Shown: positions 38,164 through 47,325, counted from the stretch's first letter. The stretch: 64,000 bases of DNA from Ruegeria sp. Alg231-54 (GCF_900143525.1 NZ_FREZ01000005.1:232819-296818); one strand, 5' to 3'. Made by a program: numbers and translations. Notes: generated by a model from the sequence alone, not told the origin.

Positions 38164-39090
38164 ATGCAGGACGAAAACGGTATCTCGTTCTTCGGCGCCC
38201 TGTGGAACGGACTGGTATGGTTCGTTCAAAACATTGCCGAAGCCTTCATTAATTTCGGATACGCCATCACGCATCCGCAACTCTGGCTGAACTGGTCGGA
38301 CAAAGAAGCGATCATGCGCTTTGTCTATTACGGTGGATCAGTCGAGTTCTTCTTTGTGGTTTTCACCATCTTCCTGGTACTGACGGCCATCGGGCTGTAC
38401 TACCGGAATTTCATGTGGGGCATGGTGCGGGGCCTGGAAGGGTTCGCCAACACCACCGGGCGTTTCTTTGCCTGGGCCGGTCTGTTGATGGTCATTCAGC
38501 AGATCGTCATCGTGTTCATGCAGCGCGTGTTTACCCGCCCGGATATGTCTTTTGGCCTGGGTATCCCGTTTCAGATGGATATCAGCTGGTTTGCCGAAGA
38601 GCTGAAACTCTATAACGCGATGGTCGTCTGCCTGTGCTGTACCTACACATTCGTGCAAGGCGGTCACGTGCGTGTTGACCTTATCTATGCCGGCATTAGC
38701 CACCGCGCCAAACGCGTTGTGGATATGCTGGGCGCGGTTCTGTTCATGATGCCAATGGCTGTGCTGACCTGGATGTATGGCTGGTATTTCATGTGGCGGC
38801 ACCTGATCGTGCCGAAACCGTCGGCCAGTGACACGCTGGATCGTCTGGTGATGAAATCCCGCGCGCTGCGCTGGAATGTCGAAACCATCGGGTTCAGCCC
38901 AAATGGTTTCAACGGATACTTCCTGTTCAAGATACTGCTGGTGGCCTTTGCCGCGATGGTATTCCTGCACGCGATCGCATTCCTGTACCGCTCGTATCTG
39001 GAATACGTGGAAGGGCCGGACAGCGTTGGAAAATATCTCGACAAGGACAGCCTTGGCGAGGGTGAAGAAGCCTACGAAGGCGCACATTAG
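38164..39090 (+). CDS. TRAP transporter small permease (DctQ-like)
   Basis: A 308-residue membrane protein with GGGGAC before the ATG at 38164; an earlier ATG at 38137 adds nine residues without a better site. It has about five to six hydrophobic segments, more than the usual four of DctQ, and a long loop with FTRPDMSFGLGIPFQMDISW. The TRAP landmark QGGHVRVDLIYAGISHRAKRVVD is present. It works with the large permease in sodium-coupled uptake of the ligand delivered by the binding protein. Downstream gene begins 17 bp after its stop. Confidence 0.9.
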   Translation: MQDENGISFFGALWNGLVWFVQNIAEAFINFGYAITHPQLWLNWSDKEAIMRFVYYGGSVEFFFVVFTIFLVLTAIGLYYRNFMWGMVRGLEGFANTTGRFFAWAGLLMVIQQIVIVFMQRVFTRPDMSFGLGIPFQMDISWFAEELKLYNAMVVCLCCTYTFVQGGHVRVDLIYAGISHRAKRVVDMLGAVLFMMPMAVLTWMYGWYFMWRHLIVPKPSASDTLDRLVMKSRALRWNVETIGFSPNGFNGYFLFKILLVAFAAMVFLHAIAFLYRSYLEYVEGPDSVGKYLDKDSLGEGEEAYEGAH

Positions 39091-39107
39091 GGACGGAGAC
39101 CCAGACT

Positions 39108-41462
39108 ATGTTATTCGGACTTGATGGCGTCGAGATAGGCCTCATTATCGTATTCTTCTGCCTCTTTGGGGGCATCCTTTCCGGGTTCCCGGTGGCCTTT
39201 GCCATCGGCGGGGCCGGTATCATCTCATTCGGGATCATCGCCGCGCTGGACAGTGCCGGACTGCTGATCCATCAGGCCATCGACACTGGCTCAACAGCCT
39301 ATCGTGATCTGGTGAATTCCGGGGTCAAACCGGATTCCGTATCCATATTCCGATACCCGGAATTACCAAGGGTAGGCGAGGCGGTCTTCCCCGCTGGTTG
39401 GGAAACCGCGCTGGATCGCAACGTGTCGTTCATCGTGAACCGCATGAACGAACGCGTTCTAGCGGGGCAGTCTATTGAGACCCTGCTGGCCGTTTTGATG
39501 TTCGTTCTGATGGGCATCACGCTTGAACGCTCGAAGATCGCGAACGATCTGCTGACAACAATGGCGCGCGTCTTTGGGCCGCTGCCGGGTGGTCTGGCCG
39601 TGTCGATCGTGGTCGTTGGTGCATTCCTGGCGGCCTCGACCGGTATTGTTGGCGCAACCGTGGTAACCATGGGCCTGCTGGCGCTGCCGACCATGTTGCG
39701 CAACAACTACTCGCCTGAACTGGCGACGGGTGTGATTGCGGCATCGGGCACGTTGGGGCAGATCATTCCGCCGTCCATCGTTATCGTCCTGTTGGGCACC
39801 TTGGCGGGTGATCTATATTCAACTGCGCAGGAAACGCGCGCTCAGGACGCAGGCTGTACCGATGCGCTGACCTATCTGGGGGAACCGGCTGTGGTTTCGG
39901 TCGGTACGCTGTTCCAGGCCGCTTTGTTGCCCGGGATAATGCTGGCGTTGCTCTATGCGATTTATGCATTTTGCTATGCACTGCTGAATCCTGATAAGGC
40001 ACCAGCGGTGCCGATGTCCGGCGGTAGTGGTGAGCCGATCACGCGCAGTGAAGGCCTGACTTGGTTGCTTGGCGCACCTGTTGCCCTGATCGTTGGCGCA
40101 GTCCTGCTGGGCAGCTCGGGGATCATTGGCAGCCAGAACATCAACGTCTCGGCGTTTTCAGACATCGGTGCGGGCGCGTCGCTGCGCACCAATGTTTCCG
40201 AGCAGTGCAAAGTGTCGATGATCGAGCTGCACGGACAATCCGCCTGGGATCAGGCCGTATCCGAGCAGGAAACGATTGACGCCGCAGGTGGTGTCGCCAA
40301 TGCCGAACGACTGAGTGAAGAGGCGCTGGTCGAGGCGCGCGAGGCCAAGATCGCCACTGCGGCGCCGATTGGTACTGGTGTTGCGGTGATTGTGGTTCTG
40401 CTGGGTCTGACACTGGTCATGGGCCGCGGCATTGCGCCGTCCAAACCGACGCAGCCGTTGATTTTGGGCGCTATCGGTTTGCTGTTGATGTTGCTGGTTG
40501 ATGTTCTGTTGATTGCACCAACAACGTCTTCGGGATTGACCTTCGTCCTTCTGGCTTTGCCCTTTGCATTGGCAATGTACGGCTGCAAGGAGGCGGCAGC
40601 CCGATGTGCCACTAACGATCTGATCCGGGTGGTCTTTCCGCCATTGGTTCTGATCATCGCGGTGCTTGGTTCAATCTTGGGCGGTGTGACCAACCCAACA
40701 CCAGCGGCAGCACTTGGGGCGGGCGGAGCGATCATGCTGGCAGCCTATCGCAAGCTGCAGGATCAAGAGCGCTCGGGCAAGGTGATCATCTGGGCCACTT
40801 TTGCCGTGATCATTGCACTGCTGATGGGCGTGAACTTTGATCTGCGCATCAATCAGAGCAATGTGAACTTTGAGACCTGGGTCGCCTTCATAATTGCTTA
40901 CGGTGCCTATCTGTATGCCCTGTTCGGTCTGCTGTTTGGATGCTGGGTTTTGTTCACCAGCGGCGTTCTGACGCCCGTGGTGCGCGAAACGGCCAAGGTG
41001 ACCTCGATGGTGTTTACCATCCTGATCGGATCCCAACTGCTGAACCTGGTGGTGATCTCTTTCGGGGGTGAGCACTATATTCAGCAATTCCTGCGCAGCT
41101 TTGACAACGAGTTCACGGTCTTCCTGATCGTGATGCTGGTGCTGTTCATTCTTGGGTTCGTGCTGGATTTCCTCGAGATCATCTACATCGTGATCCCCAT
41201 CGTGGGACCGGTGATCTATGGTGGCTCGTTCGATCCGAAATGGGTGACGATCATGGTGGCGGTGAACCTTCAGACGTCGTTCCTGACGCCGCCGTTTGGG
41301 TTTGCGCTGTTCTACCTCAGGGGTGTTGCACCCAAAGAGGTCACAACAGGCCACATCTATCGTGGGATCATCCCGTTCGTGATCATTCAGGTGGTCGGGA
41401 TTGCGATCCTGTGGTTCTTCCCGTCGATCGTGACCATCGTTCCGGATCTGATCCCGAATTGA
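39108..41462 (+). CDS. TRAP transporter large permease (DctM-like), extended form
   Basis: A 784-residue transport subunit, against 425-450 for common DctM proteins. The N-terminal DctM part holds IIVFFCLFGGILSGFPVAFAIG and GASTGIVGATVVTMG-like segments (here AASTGIVGATVVTMG), and SGTLGQIIPPSIVIVLLG. An inserted section (about residues 300-530) carries extra membrane segments and a soluble loop. The DctM C terminus then resumes with FLEIIYIVIPIVGPV and LQTSFLTPPFGFALFYLRG. Long forms occur in the mannitol/chloroaromatic TRAP subgroup. A strong terminator follows. Confidence 0.92.
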   Translation: MLFGLDGVEIGLIIVFFCLFGGILSGFPVAFAIGGAGIISFGIIAALDSAGLLIHQAIDTGSTAYRDLVNSGVKPDSVSIFRYPELPRVGEAVFPAGWETALDRNVSFIVNRMNERVLAGQSIETLLAVLMFVLMGITLERSKIANDLLTTMARVFGPLPGGLAVSIVVVGAFLAASTGIVGATVVTMGLLALPTMLRNNYSPELATGVIAASGTLGQIIPPSIVIVLLGTLAGDLYSTAQETRAQDAGCTDALTYLGEPAVVSVGTLFQAALLPGIMLALLYAIYAFCYALLNPDKAPAVPMSGGSGEPITRSEGLTWLLGAPVALIVGAVLLGSSGIIGSQNINVSAFSDIGAGASLRTNVSEQCKVSMIELHGQSAWDQAVSEQETIDAAGGVANAERLSEEALVEAREAKIATAAPIGTGVAVIVVLLGLTLVMGRGIAPSKPTQPLILGAIGLLLMLLVDVLLIAPTTSSGLTFVLLALPFALAMYGCKEAAARCATNDLIRVVFPPLVLIIAVLGSILGGVTNPTPAAALGAGGAIMLAAYRKLQDQERSGKVIIWATFAVIIALLMGVNFDLRINQSNVNFETWVAFIIAYGAYLYALFGLLFGCWVLFTSGVLTPVVRETAKVTSMVFTILIGSQLLNLVVISFGGEHYIQQFLRSFDNEFTVFLIVMLVLFILGFVLDFLEIIYIVIPIVGPVIYGGSFDPKWVTIMVAVNLQTSFLTPPFGFALFYLRGVAPKEVTTGHIYRGIIPFVIIQVVGIAILWFFPSIVTIVPDLIPN

Positions 41463-41485
41463 TGCGACGTTCATAACCAAATTGA

Positions 41486-41509
41486 AAAGGGGGCCTTTGG
41501 GCCCCCTTT
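41486..41509 (+). terminator. intrinsic terminator of the TRAP operon
   Basis: AAAGGGGGCC-TTTG-GGCCCCCTTT, perfect 10-base arms, 24 bp after the large permease stop, followed by GCTTTGG. The A-rich left and T-rich right ends let it work in both directions. Confidence 0.85.
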
Positions 41510-41733
41510 GCTTTGGTGTTTGGGGGAAGGGGCGCTGCCAAGTTGCCGATTGCACTTTTGGTTGGCACCACGCCGCACTTGTCAATCGTAGCCAAATGCC
41601 TTGGCGCTCCCGCACTCAGCTGAGTGCTAAGGCAATAACCACGCTATCAAGCTAATGTGTTCAGGAAATTTGGACGGCGCGGACGGCTCCTTGCGCTCAT
41701 TGGCTATTGCCGCGGCGAACGTCAGCTTTGGGC

Positions 41734-43284
41734 CGATACCGTTGAAAAACTCTTCCTTGATTGGTTCGCCAACGACTGATTCAATTCTGTCACCGAGCGG
41801 GAGGGTTTGCGATGATGGGACCAAGGCAAGAGGCGCAAGCGGCCTTGTTCTACGAGTTCTCGCTGGAGGAGCATGTTCCCCAGGATCACCTGCAGCGGTC
41901 GATTGATCTGTTCGTCGACCTAAGTAGCATCCGCGCGCACCTTGCGGATTTCTACAGCCACACGGGTCGCCCGTCAGTCGATCCTGAACTGCTGATCCGG
42001 ATGTTGCTGGTGGGATATTGCTTCGGCATCAGGTCGGAACGGCGACTTTGCGAGGAGGTGCATCTCAACCTGGCTTACAGGTGGTTCTGCCGCCTCGATC
42101 TGACCGACCGCATCCCGGATCACTCAACCTTTTCCAAGAACCGCCACGTACGGTTCCGCGAGAGTGACCTGTTGCGACATGTGTTCGAGACAACTGTCGC
42201 TCGTTGCATGGCGGAAGGGCTGGTTGGTGGTCAGGGCTTTGCGGTCGATGGCAGTTTGATCGTCGCGGATGTCCAGAAGCAAAACTCCAGCAATCCCGAT
42301 GATTGGGAGGCTCGGGAGATAATCCCTAAAGATGCTCCCCGCGCTGTGCGGGAGTATCTAGATGTGCTGGACGATGAAGCGTTTGGGGCTGCCAGCGAAG
42401 TGAAGCCCAAGTTCACAGCCCATGTCGACCCTGCTAGCCAATGGACGGCAGCCCGGAAGGGTCCTGCATTCTTGCCCTTTTCTGACAATTATCTGATCGA
42501 CACAGATCACGGGATCATTGTCGATGTCGAGGCCAGCCGGTCCGTCAAAACAGCAGAAGTGCGCGCCTCACGCCGCATGATAACCCGGACCAGCGAACGG
42601 TTCGGACTGAAACCGGACTGGGTTGCTGCCGACACCGCCTATGGCTCCGCAGAGAACCTTGCCTGGCTCGCACTGGATCGACAAATCCTGCCGTTTATCC
42701 CTGTCTTCGACAAATCGAAACGTCAGGATGGAACGTGGTCGCGCTCTGACTTCATCTGGGATCCCGACAATGACAGGTATCTTTGTCCCGAAGGCAAAGA
42801 GCTGAAGCGCACCCGGCAATATCACAAAGACCCGCGCAATAAGCAGCCGCGAACAGGACGTCGCAAATACCGCGCCAGCAAGATGGTTTGCAGTATCTGC
42901 CCTGCGAAGGATAAATGCTGTCCAAAGGTGGATGCGCGTTCCGTCACCCGCGAGCGGTTCGAGGAGGTCCGGGAGTTTGCCCGCCAATGCACGGCCTCGG
43001 AGTTCAATCCAAAGGCTCAGGCGCGCCGCAAGAAAGTCGAGATGCTATTCGCCCACCTCAAACGCATTCTCGGTTTGGGGCGGCTCCGGCTGCGAGGGCC
43101 ATGCGGCGTTCAAGACGAATTCACCCTCGCAGCCACCGCCCAAAACCTCCGGAAACTTGCAAAACTGAAGCCGTTGATCCCCGCCACAGGATAAAGGGCG
43201 AGGCCATCTTCGGCTGAACCAATAAAATCAATGCTATAGCTCACACCCTAACTCAAAAAACGAACGACTTTTTCAACGGAATCA
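41734..43284 (+). mobile_element. IS1182-type insertion sequence, complete copy
   Basis: The left end reads CGATACCGTTGAAAAACTC (41734-41752) and the right end GACTTTTTCAACGGAATCA (43266-43284); read inward they match at 16 of 19 positions. One transposase gene fills the element. The right edge is set by comparison with the second copy at 63425-64000, which is identical inward and differs outward of this base. The similarity may extend three or four bases further out as GGG[CT], so the edge is uncertain by that much. No target duplication is visible. Confidence 0.85.
41812..43194 (+). CDS. IS1182 family transposase
   Basis: A 460-residue DDE transposase with GGGAGGG before the ATG at 41812. 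The N-terminal domain has DHLQRSIDLFVDLSSIRAHL and RPSVDPELLIRMLLVGYCFG. The catalytic region includes FAVDGSLIVADVQ, WVAADTAYGSAENLAWLA and the Glu near EMLFAHLKRILGLGRLRLRG. A zinc-binding-like cluster CSICPAKDKCCPK precedes the last helix. The frame is intact, so the element may still move. A second, inverted copy begins 20.1 kb to the right. Confidence 0.93.
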   Translation: MMGPRQEAQAALFYEFSLEEHVPQDHLQRSIDLFVDLSSIRAHLADFYSHTGRPSVDPELLIRMLLVGYCFGIRSERRLCEEVHLNLAYRWFCRLDLTDRIPDHSTFSKNRHVRFRESDLLRHVFETTVARCMAEGLVGGQGFAVDGSLIVADVQKQNSSNPDDWEAREIIPKDAPRAVREYLDVLDDEAFGAASEVKPKFTAHVDPASQWTAARKGPAFLPFSDNYLIDTDHGIIVDVEASRSVKTAEVRASRRMITRTSERFGLKPDWVAADTAYGSAENLAWLALDRQILPFIPVFDKSKRQDGTWSRSDFIWDPDNDRYLCPEGKELKRTRQYHKDPRNKQPRTGRRKYRASKMVCSICPAKDKCCPKVDARSVTRERFEEVREFARQCTASEFNPKAQARRKKVEMLFAHLKRILGLGRLRLRGPCGVQDEFTLAATAQNLRKLAKLKPLIPATG

Positions 43285-43536
43285 ACCCAGATTTGCAATT
43301 CTCTGCGATCAGTTCAATTAGTTGGCCGCAGCCCAAAGCGGGCATTCGCCACTGAGCTTTGCAGATTTAGCTGCGCGGGACGGGAGCTACTATTGGTGCT
43401 GAAGGCTTGAACGCAGGCTCCGAGCGCTTCGCCACGGCAAGAATATAAGAAAGATTTTGACCGCGAAAAGCAAGGCGGCTGAAACAGCACTCTTAAAGGA
43501 AGCAGGCGTCACCGCACACTTCCGGGCAAAACAGGT

Positions 43537-44145
43537 TTAACCCAAGGTGTTTCCGGTGATGAAGGTGTACGAACTTTCGACCAGATCGATGACGACATCC
43601 AACTCTTCTGGTGTGGTCGGAGTATAGATCATGACAAAGCCACTCCATCCGGGACGTTGATTAGCCCAAGGGTGTCCTACGGCCCAGCCAGCCTCAATTG
43701 CCCGTCGGGCCATTGCCGGGCGCAGCGAAGCGTGCAAGCTGCCATCAGGATGCATATGCGCAAACTCAAACCCACCGACAATAGAGTTCGGTTGAGACAA
43801 CAACATGTCAGGATCAAGCTGAAAGCCAATCGCGCCAGGTAATGATATGCGTGTTGGGCCAAGTGTGACCCCTGGGAATTGCGCAACTCGCTCCAGCAAT
43901 AGCTGGGCCAAATCGGCATTAATTTCGACACCAATCTGAGTATGCGGTACGCCGCTTGTCGTTTCGGGACGGGGCGAGGTGCGCTCCGGCAAGGAGCGCT
44001 CTTGCGCGGACGCCATTGAGCACATCAATACCACTACCGTCACAGCAACCGCCAATGTTCTCAGGTGCACATTCATCGTGTTGACCATCTGCCAATCAAA
44101 AAGATTGAGTGCTGAGCGCAGTATCGGCGCCCTTGCACACATCAT
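43537..44145 (-). CDS. exported luciferase-like domain protein (PF17648-like)
   Basis: A 202-residue protein whose ATG overlaps the yceI-like stop as ATGA, suggesting coupled translation; an internal ATG at 44076 would give a more standard signal peptide (MNVHLRTLAVAVTVVVLM, cleaved after ASA). The C-terminal half has GGFEFAHMHPDGSLHASLRP, AIEAGWAVGHPW and a tail with SGFVMIYTPTTPEELDVVID, a pattern I associate with the small luciferase-like domain family. No enzymatic role is established for bacterial members. It is probably co-expressed with the YceI protein under the divergent TetR regulator. Confidence 0.68.
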   Translation of the reverse strand: MMCARAPILRSALNLFDWQMVNTMNVHLRTLAVAVTVVVLMCSMASAQERSLPERTSPRPETTSGVPHTQIGVEINADLAQLLLERVAQFPGVTLGPTRISLPGAIGFQLDPDMLLSQPNSIVGGFEFAHMHPDGSLHASLRPAMARRAIEAGWAVGHPWANQRPGWSGFVMIYTPTTPEELDVVIDLVESSYTFITGNTLG

Positions 44146-44732
44146 TCAGCCTTTAACGCTTCGATATTGATCAAGAGAACTATTTCGTCGCTCACCGCTG
44201 GCGCAAATGCCCCAAGTCCGAATTCAGACCGCACGATAGTCGCCGTGGCAGCCAGCCCCAAGGTCGGCGTGCCCTCTTTTGGGCCAAAAGGGTATGGCGC
44301 TGACTTGTTAAGCGTTGTTTCCAGAACAACAGGTTTGGTGACGCCATTCATGGTCAGGTCGCCAGAAATATTCGCGGTATTGTCCCCGGTGACTTCTATG
44401 CTGGTCGAGGCGAATGTGACTATGTCACTATCACTCGCACTGAAAAAGTCATCGGACATGAAGTGTTGCAGACGGGCGTCCCAGCCCGTGATCATGGATT
44501 TCACAGGCATAGACACTGTGACAGATGACCCAGACGGATCATCTTCGTCGAACTCAATCTCACCGCTAAAACCTGAGAACATTCCATATGTTTCTGAGAA
44601 CCCGATGTGGTTGTAGCTGAACAATACCTGACTGTGTCCAGGATCCAGCCCGTAAGTGCCGCTCTCGGACAATGCGGTTGTCGCGCCCATCGATAAGAGT
44701 ACCGCCAGCGGGGTTGCTGCCACTTTGAACAT
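44142..44732 (-). CDS. YceI family periplasmic protein
   Basis: A 196-residue exported lipocalin-like beta-barrel that in homologues binds isoprenoid chains. Signal peptide about residues 1-21 (MFKVAATPLAVLLSMGATTAL). The YceI pattern is clear: YGLDPGHSQVLFSYNHIGFS, a central DARLQHFMSDDFFSASDSDIVTFAS, and GDLTMNGVTKPVVLET. It is divergent from a TetR-type gene with two operator-like sites between, and its stop overlaps the luciferase-like gene. Confidence 0.92.
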   Translation of the reverse strand: MFKVAATPLAVLLSMGATTALSESGTYGLDPGHSQVLFSYNHIGFSETYGMFSGFSGEIEFDEDDPSGSSVTVSMPVKSMITGWDARLQHFMSDDFFSASDSDIVTFASTSIEVTGDNTANISGDLTMNGVTKPVVLETTLNKSAPYPFGPKEGTPTLGLAATATIVRSEFGLGAFAPAVSDEIVLLINIEALKAE

Positions 44733-44809
44733 TGATACGCTCCCATTTTGACAAGACGTGTTTGTGGAATTGAGTATTGGGATTTAGGTTTTGGCCGACC
44801 ATACTTTTA

Positions 44810-44843
44810 GGACAAAATGTTCTACTATGCAACAAATTGTTCC
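44810..44843. promoter_or_regulatory. paired operator between yceI-like and TetR genes
   Basis: Two near-palindromic sites, GGACAAAATGTTC (44810-44822) and GCAACAAATTGTTCC (44829-44843). Their cores ACAAAATGTTC (44812) and ACAAATTGTTC (44832) match at 10 of 11 bases and are exactly 20 bp apart, two turns of DNA. They lie just upstream of the TetR start and within promoter distance of the yceI-like gene. Confidence 0.6.
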
Positions 44844-44856
44844 ATAGGAGGAGTAA

Positions 44857-45438
44857 TTGAAAGAAGATCCTAGGCTGATCGCCACACGACAGACTGCGCT
44901 TGATGCTGCGCAAAAGATACTGATGGATGAAGGCGTGCTGCACGTAACTCATGGCGCAGTTTCAAAGGCAACGGGCATTTCGCGCAGCACACTTTACCGG
45001 CACTGGCCAGATGCGCGTTGTCTGCGTGATGCAGCGTTCAGGCGCATTGCAACACCGCCGAACATACCGCCCAAAACCGATGGCCCGCTGCGATCTGACT
45101 TGCGCTGGTTACTCGGTGTACTGATGGGAGCCTTGAATGACACACCATGGGGCCAAATCGCACCTCAGGTGGTCGCTGCTGCGTCCACCGATGCAGAAGC
45201 GCGGTTGGTGATTACTGAATTCATGAAAGACAGGTTCGCAAGTGTTGAAGCAGTATTTGCAGCCGCAATAGACCGCGGTGAGATCACCGCCGACGTTCCG
45301 GTTGACCAACTCATAGAACTAGCAGTGGCTGCACCTTATTTCCGCAAGCTCATTCGTCACGAGGCAATGGACGAGGATTGGTTGGACCGACATCTTGATC
45401 TGCTTTGCAGTATCGCGAAAACCAATTCAGGGCAGTGA
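44857..45438 (+). CDS. TetR/AcrR family transcriptional regulator
   Basis: A 193-residue regulator with a TTG start behind AGGAGGAG at 44846-44853. The N-terminal HTH reads ALDAAQKILMDEGVLHVTHG and VSKATGISRSTLYRHWPDARCLRDA. The C-terminal part is an all-helical ligand-binding domain of the type found in AcrR-like proteins. Placed divergently to the YceI/luciferase-like pair with two operator-like sites between, it probably represses both that pair and itself. The inducer is unknown. Confidence 0.92.
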   Translation: MKEDPRLIATRQTALDAAQKILMDEGVLHVTHGAVSKATGISRSTLYRHWPDARCLRDAAFRRIATPPNIPPKTDGPLRSDLRWLLGVLMGALNDTPWGQIAPQVVAAASTDAEARLVITEFMKDRFASVEAVFAAAIDRGEITADVPVDQLIELAVAAPYFRKLIRHEAMDEDWLDRHLDLLCSIAKTNSGQ

Positions 45439-45445
45439 CCATCCT

Positions 45446-45592
45446 TTACTTTGCAATCAAAGCGACCAGTAACTTAACAATTTCCATGATCGCGGTAGGA
45501 CTACGTTCGCTGCGTGACAACAGCACGTCGCATGGTAAAAACGAACCGCTACTCACAACTTTGATGTCTGTACCCTGATTTGTCGCTTCCGC
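45446..45592 (-). pseudogene. possible C-terminal remnant of a LysR-type regulator
   Basis: An open minus-strand frame with no start ends in SGSFLPCDVLLSRSERSPTA and IMEIVKLLVALIAK before a stop. The pattern (PCDVLLSRSERSP, then a closing helix) resembles the C-terminal end of LysR effector domains. Upstream the frame is broken by stops and then by the IS6 element. The assignment is tentative and based on pattern only. The rest of the 256-bp gap shows nothing else recognisable. Confidence 0.25.
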
Positions 45593-45694
45593 TCATTCCC
45601 ATTGCTAAATGAACACCTTTGGGTTCAGTGTTGCCATTCTCCGCAGCAAGCACGATAGGCCGCTAGCAGCCCAAACCGGACATTTAATAAGAAG

Positions 45695-46512
45695 GGTGCT
45701 GTCTGACGAATTCGAACCAGTCTCAGTTTGCCGGCAAATGCGTAAACTTATACGAAACAAAGCTGGCGCCACTCGGCGAGGGCGGCGGTTCGGTTATCTT
45801 TAAAATTGTGTCGTGAGTAAAGATGGCGTTCCTGATTGAAGTGGTTGTGCACCGAAGAATGGACAGCGGCGAACTTTTTCAAACATCGCATCTGTCGGAA
45901 ACGCAGCATCGCTCGTTCCCTTCACCGAAATGGGGGGTGTGAACTTTCCGCTCGGTTGTTCAACCAGCGTCCCGTTTCCTGCCTTCGCGCGTTGCCAATA
46001 ACTTTCAAAGCGGCGCCATAGGACCGAAGTTTGTCCGTCACAATTACCTCCGGTCGGCCATGCCTCTTCATTGATTTTCTTAAGAATTTCAACGCTGCAT
46101 TACGATCCCGGCGCTTAGTGACATAGCTTTCCATCACTTCACCCTCGTGATCAACGGCCCGCCAAAGGTAGTGTGTCTCGCAATTGATCTTCACGAAAAC
46201 GTGTCTAGGTGCCACTGACAGTTTGAGTATGCGCGCATTCGACTAGCGCGTTTTTTTACGGATCTCGGATGCAAACATAGGTCCAAATCTGCTTCACCAA
46301 AATCGAACCGTCTTGTGGCTTATGTCGATGCCGCGCTCATGCAGAAAATCTTCCACGTTCCGCAGCGACAGCGGGAACCGGACATACATCATAACCGCTA
46401 GGCGAATGATCTCTTGGCTGGTTTTGAAGTAGCAAAATGGATTGGGTTTTGACCCCCCACGAAGCTACGGCCCCCCCTACCCGCCTCAAGCCAGTTTCCT
46501 TTGACAATGCCC
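45695..46512. mobile_element. decayed IS6 family element
   Basis: Left end GGTGCTGTCTGACGAATTCG at 45695; right end CCAGTTTCCTTTGACAATGCC at about 46491-46511, whose inverse GGCATTGTCAAAGGAAACTGG resembles the left end. The 818-bp length fits IS6. The transposase inside is broken. The left 100 bases are nearly repeated at 54144-54258, showing that a second element of this type was once present there. Confidence 0.75.
45748..46460 (-). pseudogene. IS6 family transposase, broken
   Basis: Fragments in different frames read PNPFCYFKTSQEIIRLAVM near the start, FPLSLRNVEDFLHERGIDIS, HYLWRAVDHEGEVMESYVTK, and RPEVIVTDKLRSYGAALKVI, then NHFNQERHLYSRHNFK and the closing AALAEWRQLCFV. The central piece is open at 45922-46215, but frameshifts occur on both sides of it. 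It is too damaged to be active. Confidence 0.85.
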
Positions 46513-46653
46513 CCGAGACACCTCCAAGCTGACACGTACTGCCGCTTTTGCCGAGCGGCGTGAACTCAACGCAGCATAAAGGACAGCTCTATTAGCCTAC
46601 CTGAGACTAGTTCGAATTTTTCTGACAGTACCGAACTGGTCTTTTTTGACTGA

Positions 46654-47307
46654 TCAGTCATAGATTTCTACTGACTGGGCATCCATCGCATATGAGGTTT
46701 CAATATTTGCCTGGCCATCCACGTAATTGAGTGATTGGGACCTGCTCTGTGCCCGCATTTCCCCGCTTATCCAAACTGGCTTAAATAACTCGTCGATTTC
46801 GAAGCCTTGTTTGTATCGCACATAGACCATCTGATTGGCTGGAGGTGGTGGTGTGTGAATACAGGCTCCAACTGTCGGAACCAGAAGGAATTCGACCGCC
46901 TTCTGGTCGACAATATCCAGGGGAAGGAGATAGCCGGGAAGACGCACGTTCTCCCCCAAAAGGTCAAGGTTCGGTTCGCGCGCGGCAATCAACCGTTGGT
47001 TCATCACAATTTCGCGTTGTTCAAACAACCAATCTGGATCAAGGCCTTGAGATAAGAGGTCTTCGCGGATCTGAACCGCTTCGGCGCGCTTCTTGTCATC
47101 CGCAGTGTCCGCATGCAGAACCTCAATCCGATAAAGCATGGCCAACGCATTGACCTGAGAATATTCTAGGGTGGCAAAAGGATCGTGGTAGGGGCGCTCC
47201 TCAGGAAGAAGATCCTGCCAACCTATGTTGCGCGGATCCGCTGCAAGAAGAGGCCCCGCAATCGCAAGGGCGAATAAGATATTCAGAAAATGCGTAATGG
47301 TTTTCAT
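46654..47307 (-). CDS. DUF3299 family exported protein
   Basis: A 217-residue protein with GAGGA before the ATG and a signal peptide at about residues 1-22 (MKTITHFLNILFALAIAGPL). The conserved DUF3299 core is IGWQDLLPEE at the start and VRLPGYLLPLDIVDQKAVEF followed by LLVPTVGACIHTPPPPANQM and VYVRYKQGF. The single Cys/His pair ACIHTPPPP could bind metal or haem. DUF3299 genes accompany ABC transporters in Zrg-type zinc loci of other Proteobacteria (from memory), which fits the histidine-rich permease directly upstream. Last gene of the cluster, 11 bp after the permease. Confidence 0.85.
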   Translation of the reverse strand: MKTITHFLNILFALAIAGPLLAADPRNIGWQDLLPEERPYHDPFATLEYSQVNALAMLYRIEVLHADTADDKKRAEAVQIREDLLSQGLDPDWLFEQREIVMNQRLIAAREPNLDLLGENVRLPGYLLPLDIVDQKAVEFLLVPTVGACIHTPPPPANQMVYVRYKQGFEIDELFKPVWISGEMRAQSRSQSLNYVDGQANIETSYAMDAQSVEIYD

Positions 47308-47325
47308 TTCAGCGGGTCCTCTTAT

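Noticed and set aside
41612..41627. 16-bp palindrome GCACTCAGCTGAGTGC left of the IS1182 copy
   Set aside because: Perfect symmetry, but no gene nearby to regulate, and it may be part of decayed repeat DNA between a terminator and the IS.
41627..41824. Minus-strand 65-codon frame overlapping the IS left end
   Set aside because: It runs across the IS border and has no start signal, so it is not a stable gene.
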